From assembly GCA_021812905.1 (NCBI GenBank), contig JAKAMM010000146.1, positions 1 through 5,119 on the forward strand: a DNA stretch of 5,119 nucleotides, written 5' to 3'. The stretch comes from Chloroflexota bacterium. GTDB taxonomy: Bacteria; Chloroflexota; Anaerolineae; Anaerolineales; Villigracilaceae. Shown here one piece after another: positions 1 through 5,119 of the stretch; within the stretch, counting starts at the first letter, position 1; each line of letters opens with the position of its first letter. The notes under the pieces were generated by a model. That model was not told the DNA's origin, made no database searches, and was given only the letters and a program-made list of their open reading frames with translations. Both the position numbers and the translations under genes were made by a program.

Positions 1-618
1 ATGATCGAAGTTGCAGGCGCGGACCGCTACATGACCCTCGACCCGCACGCCGGCCAAATCCAAGGCTTTTTCTCCATACCCGGCGATGTGTTGACCGCCT
101 CGCACTTGATCGTAGATCATATTATCGCCATGATACGCGCCCAGCTTGTCAACCCGGTAGTAGTGGCCACTGATCTGGGCTTTGCCAAAAAAGCGCGCAA
201 CTACGCGGCTGACATGAACATGCCGGTGGCCTTTATAGAAAAACGCCGTTCAGGCAACGATGCCAAAGCCGAAGCGGTGACCTTGATAGGTGAAGTTCAG
301 GATCGAGATGTGCTGATCGTGGATGATGAAGTCGATACCGGCGGCTCGATCTCGCAGGCAGTTAACCTTGTGAAGTCTAAGGGCGCGCGCGCTGTTTATC
401 TGGCCTTTGTTCATCCCATTCTTTCCCGCAACGCCGCGGAACGTTTGGCGGCTCTGCCGATAAAACACATTATCACCACCGACTCAGTCCCGATCTCGGC
501 TGAAAACATGAAGCATCTCGAAGGCCGCATCACTGTGTTGACGGTATCCAAGCTGTTGGGCGAGGTCATTAAGCGCGCCCACGAGGGTCGCAGCGTGGGA
601 GAGATGTTCAACGAATAG
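1..618 (+). CDS. prs: Ribose-phosphate pyrophosphokinase (PRPP synthetase), C-terminal part, 5' end outside window
   Basis: Makes 5-phosphoribosyl 1-diphosphate from ribose 5-phosphate and ATP in the cytoplasm, feeding purine, pyrimidine, histidine, tryptophan and NAD synthesis. The first visible codon happens to be ATG, but it is not a plausible start. The visible product has 205 residues against about 310-325 for the family, and its first residues (IEVAGADR...DPHAGQIQGFF) match the mid-protein segment holding the catalytic His (His16 here). About 115-120 residues should therefore lie upstream. Further family marks are the EKRR stretch (residues 80-83), matching the catalytic Lys/Arg loop, and the PRPP-binding loop VDDEVDTGGS (residues 107-116). 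The C-terminus is complete and ends in TAG. The loop usually written as SPDxGG reads ATDLGF here, a modest departure from textbook enzymes. The identification is secure; the reading of the loop difference is not. Confidence 0.95.
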   Translation: MIEVAGADRYMTLDPHAGQIQGFFSIPGDVLTASHLIVDHIIAMIRAQLVNPVVVATDLGFAKKARNYAADMNMPVAFIEKRRSGNDAKAEAVTLIGEVQDRDVLIVDDEVDTGGSISQAVNLVKSKGARAVYLAFVHPILSRNAAERLAALPIKHIITTDSVPISAENMKHLEGRITVLTVSKLLGEVIKRAHEGRSVGEMFNE

Positions 619-619
619 C

Positions 620-704
620 TTTTAGCGTTTAGCTGTTAGCAGTCGGCCTGTGACAGCTAAGTGCTAGTAACCAATTGCTAATTGCTTATAGCTAACCGCT
701 AAAA
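620..704 (+). other. Long imperfect inverted repeat (possible hairpin) spanning the prs-mutM spacer
   Basis: Arms at 620-640 and 684-704 are complementary at 18 of 21 positions, with a 43-nt loop. A competing smaller hairpin is possible: TTAGCTGT at 629-636 pairs perfectly with ACAGCTAA at 653-660. The two structures share the left arm and exclude each other. The large stem ends 2 nt before the mutM ATG, and neither stem is followed by a U-run, so a standard intrinsic terminator is not supported. The complementarity follows automatically from the opposed heptamer units, so it may be a by-product of the repeat and not a selected RNA structure. Confidence 0.5.
621..704. repeat. Degenerate 7-bp repeat array in two opposing orientations between prs and mutM
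   Basis: The spacer can be cut into 7-bp units in a single register from 621. Three units on the left carry TTAGC (622, 629, 636). After two or three divergent units, the complementary core GCTAA or a near match recurs at 656, 663, 677, 684, 691 and 698, all exact multiples of 7 apart; the unit at 670 is degenerate. The left units are the reverse complement of the right units, so the whole is an inverted arrangement of short tandem arrays. Heptameric short tandem repeats are known from cyanobacterial intergenic regions, but no relationship is claimed. A function is not evident. The array fills the spacer from 3 bp after the prs stop to 2 bp before the mutM start. Confidence 0.75.
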
Positions 705-706
705 CC

Positions 707-1507
707 ATGCCCGAACTCCCTGAAGTTGAAACCATTGCCCGCAAGTTGAGCCCGGAACTCGTTGGAAGGACCATCCTCGAGGCGGACGTCCGCTGGGCGC
801 GCACATTGGCAATGCCCTCTGCAAGGAAATTCAAGGAGCAGATCAAAGGTCAGGTTATTCAAAGCGTGGGCCGCCGCGCCAAGTTCCTGAACATTAAACT
901 CACAGCTTACAATCTCCTTATACATCTCCGCATGAGCGGAGATTTGTTTGTCAAAGAAGGTAAAATTAAGCCGGAGAAACATGATAGATTGGTATTGAGT
1001 CTGTCTGGAAATAAATATCTGGCTTTCAATGACACGCGCAAGTTTGGGCGCGTCTGGTTAACAAATGATGTGGATGCAGTGCTGGGCAAATTTGGCCCCG
1101 AACCATTGAGCAAAGATTTCACGCCGCGCTGGCTGTTCGATGCTTTGCAAGCCCGCCGCCGCCAGCTCAAGCCCCTGCTCCTCGACCAGACCTTTCTGGC
1201 TGGTCTTGGCAATATCTACACCGATGAGTGCCTGCACATTGCGAAACTGCATCCGCTGGCGCTCTCGGATTCAGTCACTGCCAAACAGTCTGAAAAATTA
1301 CACAGTGCCATTCAGTCTGTGCTTCAAGAAGGCATTCGCCGCAATGGCGCCAGCATAGATTGGGTCTATCGCGGCGGCGAATTCCAAAATCAATTCCGCG
1401 TATATGGCCGCGATGGAAAGCCTTGTCCGGTGTGCGGGACAACGATAAAAAAATTATTCGTCGGGCAACGCGGCACACACGTCTGCCCTAAATGTCAAAC
1501 GGAGTAA
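707..1507 (+). CDS. mutM: Formamidopyrimidine-DNA glycosylase / AP lyase (Fpg, MutM)
   Basis: Base-excision repair enzyme that removes oxidised purines such as 8-oxoguanine and FaPy from DNA, then cleaves the abasic site by beta,delta-elimination. At 266 residues it is normal for the family and complete. The N-terminus MPELPEVET is diagnostic: the initiator Met is removed to expose the catalytic Pro, followed by Glu3. Other visible features are Lys59 in GRRAKFL, the void-filling set Met76, Arg111 and Phe113 (HLRMSG and DTRKFG), the helix-two-turn-helix signature GLGNIYTDE (Asn169), and a C-terminal zinc finger with Cys240, Cys243, Cys260 and Cys263. Arg255 (GQRGTHVC) occupies the place of the damage-contacting finger Arg. 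The start at 707 is fixed by the obligatory MPELPE; no clear Shine-Dalgarno precedes it. MutM is distinguished from endonuclease VIII (Nei) by LPE and this finger. The gene downstream follows after 3 bp. Confidence 0.98.
   Translation: MPELPEVETIARKLSPELVGRTILEADVRWARTLAMPSARKFKEQIKGQVIQSVGRRAKFLNIKLTAYNLLIHLRMSGDLFVKEGKIKPEKHDRLVLSLSGNKYLAFNDTRKFGRVWLTNDVDAVLGKFGPEPLSKDFTPRWLFDALQARRRQLKPLLLDQTFLAGLGNIYTDECLHIAKLHPLALSDSVTAKQSEKLHSAIQSVLQEGIRRNGASIDWVYRGGEFQNQFRVYGRDGKPCPVCGTTIKKLFVGQRGTHVCPKCQTE
1501..1504 (+). promoter_or_regulatory. Ribosome binding site for the gene starting at 1511
   Basis: GGAG lies 6 nt before the ATG at 1511, inside the last codons of mutM and directly before its TAA. 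This supports the chosen start and suggests co-translation of the pair. Confidence 0.7.
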
Positions 1508-1510
1508 GCC

Positions 1511-2293
1511 ATGCCACAGAATATCAACCTTGCCCCTATTCTTATTCCAATCGTTGCATTGATCCTAGGATGGATCATTGGCTTTTTTGATTCCAATAAT
1601 CGCACTGCCAAGAAAATCAGGGAAGCCGAACGAAAGGCCGAACTTGAAATCAATCAGACCAGAGACGAAGCCAAACGGGCAATTCAAGCTGCGGAAGCAC
1701 AAGCCGCGGTAGTTGTTGCTCCATCCGAGAACAGCCTGCTCAAACTCAGCATTGACGGACACAACCAACCTTGCCTCGATCTGGATGGTCAGCGTGTGGA
1801 CACGACACAACTCGCACCCGAACAGCGCAAACGCCTGATTGACTTGATGGTGACCATGCGTCCATGGATAGAAGGCAGTGTGACTCAAAAACCGGCGGCG
1901 ACATCGCCGGCTGTCTCACGTCCGATTGCGGCGCATACGCCCTCGCTTTCGAAACCGATTCCTCCTTCGGGGACGAAGCAGACTCCGCCCGCGGCGGCTC
2001 CCGTTTTCCAGCCGCAGCCAACGCCGGTTGTGGCCGCACCCGCCATCCCGCCGAAGGAAGCTGCGGGACCAACCAGCATGGTCGGACAAATAGATGCCAT
2101 CCTGCAAGAGCATTTGAGCGGCACATTGCTGGCGAGTCGAAAGATTCGATTGATCGAGTCGTTAGAGGGAGGCGTCGTCGTGTTGATCGACAAGGATAGA
2201 TACAAGAGCATCTCAGATGTGCCCGATGCGGAAATCTTGACGGCCATCAGGGCCGCGGTCGCGGAGTGGGAAAATAAATACACCCCCGGTTAA
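1511..2293 (+). CDS. Uncharacterised membrane-anchored coiled-coil protein with Pro/Ala-rich linker
   Basis: Not recognised as a named family. The 260 residues divide into five parts: a hydrophobic segment (about 7-26) that looks like a single membrane anchor, a charged Ala/Glu/Lys-rich heptad-like stretch (about 31-68) likely to form a coiled coil, and a short soluble segment (about 73-122, with IDGHNQPCLDLDGQRV then a basic helix). Then follow a linker with 17 prolines (about 125-189) and a compact C-terminal region (190-260, MVGQIDAIL...AEWENKYTPG). Basic residues just after the anchor (R31, K34, K35, R37) favour a cytoplasmic C-terminal portion by the positive-inside rule. The start has a good GGAG site, and the 3-bp gap to mutM implies one transcript. 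The anchor plus coiled coil recalls the front of RNase Y, but KH and HD domains are absent. It may be a scaffold or tethering protein; that is inference only. The existence of the gene is well supported by context and composition. Confidence 0.85.
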   Translation: MPQNINLAPILIPIVALILGWIIGFFDSNNRTAKKIREAERKAELEINQTRDEAKRAIQAAEAQAAVVVAPSENSLLKLSIDGHNQPCLDLDGQRVDTTQLAPEQRKRLIDLMVTMRPWIEGSVTQKPAATSPAVSRPIAAHTPSLSKPIPPSGTKQTPPAAAPVFQPQPTPVVAAPAIPPKEAAGPTSMVGQIDAILQEHLSGTLLASRKIRLIESLEGGVVVLIDKDRYKSISDVPDAEILTAIRAAVAEWENKYTPG

Positions 2294-2320
2294 CTATAAA
2301 CATGATTATCCCCCTACTTT

Positions 2321-2352
2321 AATAGATACAGTTCACAAGAACTGCCTCTATT
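2321..2352. terminator. Probable hairpin terminator between convergent genes
   Basis: Arms at 2321-2334 and 2339-2352 pair at 12 of 14 positions around a 4-nt loop (ACAA), with a two-base mismatch in the middle. It sits 27 bp after the stop of the plus-strand gene and 2 bp after the stop of the minus-strand gene. On the plus strand it is followed by the T-rich CTTTATT; on the minus strand there is no T-run. Position is the main argument for shared termination. Confidence 0.5.
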
Positions 2353-2354
2353 CT

Positions 2355-3200
2355 TTATTCAGGGTTGTAGCGCGCTGTTAGGATCGGACATTGCGCGCTT
2401 TCAGCCACTTCCTCGGTAATGTTGGGCATGTACATTTGACGCAAGGTATGTGCGCTGTACTGCGATCCCATGCAGACCAGGTCGTAATCTCCGTCTTTGA
2501 TCTCAGCCAAAATCTCCTCAATTACATTACCCTGCCGCGCTTTGACGTTGGCATTCAGGCCCGCGGCTTGCGCGGTTTCGAGCGCTTGGCGCAAACTTCG
2601 TCCGGCTGGCGTTTCGGTGTGGATCAAGTCCTGCCATTGTTCGCGCTCCACGCGGGCAGTTGGATAATCCAGGTCCACCGATGCGGCCACATGCAACAGG
2701 GTTACATCAGCTCTGCTCATTACGCCCACGCGTAATCCAAGATGTTCAGAAGTGATCTCATAACCAAGCCCGCCGATACAGACCAGCATCTTTTTTAAAG
2801 GCAAACGGGCTTTTGGGACATACAGGATAGGCGTGGAAATCTCTGCCATAAGATGTCGAATGGAACGCCTCATAATGAACCGGCGCAGAGGCGAGCGTCC
2901 AAGCGGGCCAATGACCGTAATGCAATCCTTTTCCTTCGCTTTGAACGGGATGATCTTTTCCGCGTCGCCGTTCTGAATTTCCGAAGTATATGACACGCCT
3001 TTTTGCTCGAACAACTTAGCCGCGCGTGCCAAAATTTCTTCAAGCGGATATTTATGATCAGGAGGCGTACCGGGCATATGTTCGGCGATACCGAGCAAAG
3101 TAACCGGCATGCCAGTTGAGGCCGCGACCCAGGCACCATATTCAATCGAAGGCCAGGTGCTTTCAAATCCATTGGTAGCCAGCAAGAGTTCAGATTTCAT
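2355..3200 (-). CDS. Universal stress protein with two tandem UspA domains
   Basis: A cytosolic protein of 281 residues made of two UspA-like alpha/beta domains (about 1-130 and 134-281), the usual size of a tandem-domain Usp. Each domain opens with a beta strand (SELLLATNG; KKMLVCIGG) and closes with a strand typical of the fold (STPILYVPK; QCPILTAR). The nucleotide loop GxxG-x9-G-S/T is only approximate in domain 1 (G98, G101, then RSPLRRFIM followed by RRS) and poorly kept in domain 2 (MGSQYSAHTLRQ), so ATP binding is uncertain. The reading frame stays open upstream to 3413, but the ATG at 3200 is preferred: it begins the first UspA strand, has an AGG site 4 nt before it overlapping the preceding stop, and avoids overlapping the transporter gene. 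The 5-bp spacing places it in one operon with the two CHR genes. A link to transporter control is suggested by order only. Confidence 0.9.
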   Translation of the reverse strand: MKSELLLATNGFESTWPSIEYGAWVAASTGMPVTLLGIAEHMPGTPPDHKYPLEEILARAAKLFEQKGVSYTSEIQNGDAEKIIPFKAKEKDCITVIGPLGRSPLRRFIMRRSIRHLMAEISTPILYVPKARLPLKKMLVCIGGLGYEITSEHLGLRVGVMSRADVTLLHVAASVDLDYPTARVEREQWQDLIHTETPAGRSLRQALETAQAAGLNANVKARQGNVIEEILAEIKDGDYDLVCMGSQYSAHTLRQMYMPNITEEVAESAQCPILTARYNPE

Positions 3201-3205
3201 AAGAC

Positions 3206-3739
3206 CTACCGAAATAAGAATACGCCCAGCACGCCTGCCCCCAGCAAAACCAAAGGCGTGGGAGCGCCCAACACCAGCGCCGCCAGGCTTAGCCCGGCGA
3301 TCAAAAGCGGGCGTCTGCGAATTTTCTTCCTGCCGCGGAACAACTTCCAGGCCGCCACCGAGATCAACATCGCCACCGCCGGGACCATACCATGAACAAA
3401 ACCATTCATCCATGCTTCGTCTTGAAAATTCTGCACTGCCAGTGTTACCAGCAACATGCTTAGCGTCGGCGGCAGAATCGACCCGAGCAACGCGGCCAAT
3501 GTACCGGGCAATTTACCTGCAGAAAAGCCCACAAACATCGCCAGCTTCAATGCCTCGCTTCCCGGCAATACGTTCGAAAACCCCACCGCCTCCACGAACT
3601 GCGCCTCAGTCATGATCGTGCCGACCGAGTCTTTGTAAAGCAATCCCACCGACGCGGGGCCGGAAGATGTCAACAAATTGACCCTCAAGAACATCCAAAA
3701 TAATTTAAGCCAGACGACCATCTTAGTCGATTGATTCAT
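3206..3739 (-). CDS. CHR-family (chromate transporter) single-domain membrane protein, second of pair
   Basis: Integral membrane protein of 177 residues, the size of a single CHR domain (chromate transporter family, Pfam Chromate_transp). Family marks in order are: an amphipathic N-terminal helix ending FLRVNLLTSSGPASVG (about 17-32), TEAQFVEAVGFSNVLPGSEALKLAMFVGF (44-72), a Gly/Ala-rich hydrophobic segment ending GSILPPT (about 79-92), and several further hydrophobic segments to a C-terminus rich in Leu and Gly. The ATG overlaps the previous gene's TGA by four bases (ATGA), so translation is probably coupled, and there is no strong Shine-Dalgarno of its own. It is clearly paralogous to its upstream neighbour along the whole length. 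In other bacteria, adjacent short CHR genes act together as a heterodimeric carrier. The usual GGP and PGP signatures read SGP and PGS, so the substrate need not be chromate. Confidence 0.9.
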   Translation of the reverse strand: MNQSTKMVVWLKLFWMFLRVNLLTSSGPASVGLLYKDSVGTIMTEAQFVEAVGFSNVLPGSEALKLAMFVGFSAGKLPGTLAALLGSILPPTLSMLLVTLAVQNFQDEAWMNGFVHGMVPAVAMLISVAAWKLFRGRKKIRRRPLLIAGLSLAALVLGAPTPLVLLGAGVLGVFLFR

Positions 3740-4257
3740 TTGAACAGGAAAATCCCCACAACCCCCGCTGCAAGCAGGACGAGTGGCGGCGGCGCGTCAA
3801 AAACAAACGCCACCAAACTGACAGAAGCCACGACCATCATCTGCCAATTGATAAGCCCATCATCCCCATTGAACAACAATTTCCATGCCACATAAATCAT
3901 TAAAACTGCAATGGCAGGTGTCAACCCTTCCACGAAGCGGCTCATCCATGCATCACGCCGCAAGCGATGCAAAATCGTCACGACCCCCAACATCAACGCT
4001 GTCGGCGGGAGGATCGAGCCGAGCAACGCTGCCAGTGCACCCGGCATGCCTCCCACGCGAAAACCGATGAACATCGCCAATTGCAACGCGTCGCTGCCGG
4101 GCAGGACACTGGAAAACGAGACGGCCTGAATAAACTGTCCTTCCGTTACAAATCTGCCAACAGCCTCTTGATGCAGCAAACCCACCGAAGCCAATCCAGA
4201 AGTACTCAGCAGATTCACTTTGAGAAAAAGCCAGAACAGACCAAGAAGCTGCGCCAA
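3736..4257 (-). CDS. CHR-family (chromate transporter) single-domain membrane protein, first of pair
   Basis: Integral membrane protein of 173 residues, a single CHR domain and the tandem paralogue of the next gene. Shared blocks include VNLLSTSGLASVGLL (14-28), VLPGSDALQLAMFIGF (51-66) and GSILPPT (80-86), followed by hydrophobic segments around 87-97, 112-128, 138-153 and 158-172. The start is a TTG at 4257: an in-frame TGA lies two codons upstream, and AAAGGA stands 6 nt before it. An ATG nearby (4266-4264) is in another frame. The stop TGA overlaps the next start. With two half-size proteins the likely working unit is a heterodimer, as described for paired short CHR proteins such as YwrA/YwrB in Bacillus. 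Here the normal GGP is TSGLAS and PGP is PGS, which makes the transported anion uncertain. Confidence 0.9.
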   Translation of the reverse strand: MAQLLGLFWLFLKVNLLSTSGLASVGLLHQEAVGRFVTEGQFIQAVSFSSVLPGSDALQLAMFIGFRVGGMPGALAALLGSILPPTALMLGVVTILHRLRRDAWMSRFVEGLTPAIAVLMIYVAWKLLFNGDDGLINWQMMVVASVSLVAFVFDAPPPLVLLAAGVVGIFLFK

Positions 4258-4263
4258 ATATCA

Positions 4264-4269
4264 TCCTTT
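4264..4269 (-). promoter_or_regulatory. Ribosome binding site supporting a TTG start
   Basis: The minus strand reads AAAGGA, then 6 nt, then TTG at 4257. This is the only plausible site for the first CHR gene, because an in-frame stop closes the frame just upstream. It begins 1 nt after the end of the large palindrome. Confidence 0.75.
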
Positions 4270-4270
4270 T

Positions 4271-4315
4271 TATAGAGCGTGACAATCGCTCGAAAAGCGA
4301 TTGTCACGCTCTATA
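4271..4315. repeat. Perfect 20-bp inverted repeat with 5-nt loop between elp3 and the CHR genes
   Basis: Arms at 4271-4290 and 4296-4315 are fully complementary around the loop CGAAA (plus strand). The TAG stop of elp3 (4313-4311) lies inside the arm, and the ribosome binding site of the next gene starts 1 nt beyond the other arm. On the plus strand the stem is followed by TTTTC, the look of a rho-independent terminator, but no plus-strand gene ends here. On the minus strand, the direction of the genes, it is followed by A residues. Possible roles are an RNA processing or stability hairpin, a partial terminator for elp3, or a dispersed palindromic repeat. The structure is certain; the role is not. 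Confidence 0.9.
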
Positions 4316-5119
4316 TTTTCTTCACTAAATATAACTCCCCGCGCTCGAAGCCGCGTTCAAGATAATATTGACGTGTGCCAACTGCGGAAATAACGGCCAT
4401 GTGTGTAAAGCCATTTTCCTTTGCAATCGCATCCGCCCGCTCGAGCAAACGCGTACCCAGTCCCGAATGTTGGGCCGAGCCTTCCCGCTCCGCGCCCACG
4501 GCCAGAGACTGTCCATAGACATGCACTTCGCGGATCAAGGCCGTGCTGTCGAGATCGGCCAGGCCGGTTTCCGGAGAATCTTCCGCTGGCAATGAAAGGC
4601 GGATAAATCCGGCCAGTTTGTCATCGGGTGTGACAAACGAAATGAAATGTTCCTGTGCTCCATCGGCTTGATAAACAAGGTCATCCAGTTTTAGAGAGGC
4701 TGCGTCAACAGCCTTGCCGCGCACTTCGCGACAGCGCACACATTGACAAACCGTTCCACGCCGCTTCATCTCGGCGTGAATATCCTGCCGCAGGCTGGTG
4801 CGACGATTGCCCTCGACCACGTTCGTGGATGGAATGTCGCGGATCACTCGGTTGACGCGGCAGTAGCGCGGGATGGTCGGTTTGACATCAACGATCAGAT
4901 CGATCAATTGCTCGGTGGTGTACGGACGAAACTCGCCGCGTTGCCAGTATTCGTACAATTCTGCGTTCGCCAAAAGTTGGTTCGGATAGATCTTGATCTC
5001 GTCCGGGCAAAAGCCCTGCCACAAACGGGCAAAATCCTCGCGGTCTGATTCAAGCGTCGCGCCGTGCAGGTTGGGCATCCAATGTAAGACGATTTTGAAT
5101 CCGGCCGCGCGCAGTAAAG
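4311..5119 (-). CDS. elp3: Elp3 tRNA uridine-34 modification enzyme (radical SAM / GNAT), C-terminal half, 5' end outside window
   Basis: Elp3 uses a radical-SAM domain and an acetyl-CoA-binding GNAT domain to install the carboxymethyl-type modification on wobble uridine 34 of tRNA. The visible 268 residues, read from the window edge, cover the end of the radical-SAM part (GFKIVLHWMPNLHG, about 6-19, then DEIKIYPNQLL) and RVIRDIPSTNVVEGN, typical of Elp3. A cysteine cluster follows (C124, C126, C129 in CQCVRCREV), matching the zinc-binding linker. The GNAT domain has REVHVYG (about 196-202), the acetyl-CoA loop QHSGLGT (216-222) and YYLERGFE near the C-terminus. The frame is open to the right edge, so the ATG at 5078 is internal. 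Full family length is about 460-560 residues; the Fe-S cysteines lie outside. A Chloroflexota Elp3 (Dehalococcoides) is a structurally studied relative. The stop lies in a palindrome. Confidence 0.95.
   Translation of the reverse strand, partial: LLRAAGFKIVLHWMPNLHGATLESDREDFARLWQGFCPDEIKIYPNQLLANAELYEYWQRGEFRPYTTEQLIDLIVDVKPTIPRYCRVNRVIRDIPSTNVVEGNRRTSLRQDIHAEMKRRGTVCQCVRCREVRGKAVDAASLKLDDLVYQADGAQEHFISFVTPDDKLAGFIRLSLPAEDSPETGLADLDSTALIREVHVYGQSLAVGAEREGSAQHSGLGTRLLERADAIAKENGFTHMAVISAVGTRQYYLERGFERGELYLVKKI

Noticed and set aside
1..3. ATG at position 1 as the true start of prs
   Set aside because: The product would lack the N-terminal third, and the sequence begins mid-domain, so the window edge simply cuts the gene at a Met codon.
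1511..1720. RNase Y-like N-terminus (anchor plus charged coiled coil)
   Set aside because: The protein is only 260 residues and has no KH or HD domain, so the similarity is compositional.
1864..2283. Long open frames on both strands over the Pro/Ala-rich linker
   Set aside because: They are shadow frames created by GC-rich, proline-coding sequence; the plus-strand frame from 1511 has the ribosome binding site, anchor and coherent composition.
3201..3413. N-terminal extension of the universal stress protein frame to 3413
   Set aside because: It overlaps the end of the CHR gene in another frame, has no domain resemblance and low-complexity Gly/Arg composition; the ATG at 3200 has a Shine-Dalgarno and begins the UspA fold.
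3109..3615. Plus-strand open frame antisense to the CHR and Usp genes
   Set aside because: Pro/Ser/Arg-rich shadow with no domain likeness; the opposite strand carries recognisable family proteins.
4271..4320. Intrinsic terminator for a plus-strand transcript
   Set aside because: Stem plus TTTTC looks the part, but no plus-strand gene lies upstream; all genes here run on the minus strand, where no U-run follows.

Overview
The window carries two gene groups that converge on a short intergenic spacer near position 2300-2354. GC content is intermediate. The organism is a bacterium. The most likely group is Chloroflexota (Anaerolineae-like). This is inferred from a bacterial Elp3 with the linked radical-SAM/GNAT architecture, an atypical Prs catalytic loop and short paired CHR-family transporters. 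No rRNA or marker gene is present to confirm it.

Plus strand, 1-2293: the C-terminal two thirds of ribose-phosphate pyrophosphokinase (prs, cut by the left edge), then an 88-bp spacer built from degenerate 7-bp repeats in two opposing orientations. Next comes a complete formamidopyrimidine-DNA glycosylase (mutM). Three bases later there is an unrecognised membrane-anchored protein with a coiled coil, a Pro/Ala-rich linker and a small C-terminal domain. The mutM/hypothetical pair is very probably co-transcribed.

Minus strand, 5119-2355: the C-terminal half of Elp3 (tRNA U34-modifying radical SAM/acetyltransferase, cut by the right edge). It is followed by a perfect 20-bp inverted repeat that swallows the elp3 stop codon and abuts the next ribosome binding site. 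Then come two tandem single-domain CHR (chromate-transporter family) genes overlapping by ATGA, and a tandem-domain universal stress protein 5 bp further on. The two CHR genes and the stress protein form a tight three-gene unit. The transporter pair probably acts as a heterodimeric anion carrier, and the stress protein may be its cytosolic nucleotide-binding partner; the second idea rests only on gene order.

No CRISPR, tRNA, insertion sequence or phage gene was seen. Most of the window is ordinary. The points worth a second look are the heptamer repeat array before mutM, the large palindrome between elp3 and the transporter genes, the altered signature motifs in both CHR proteins, and the uncharacterised coiled-coil protein behind mutM.
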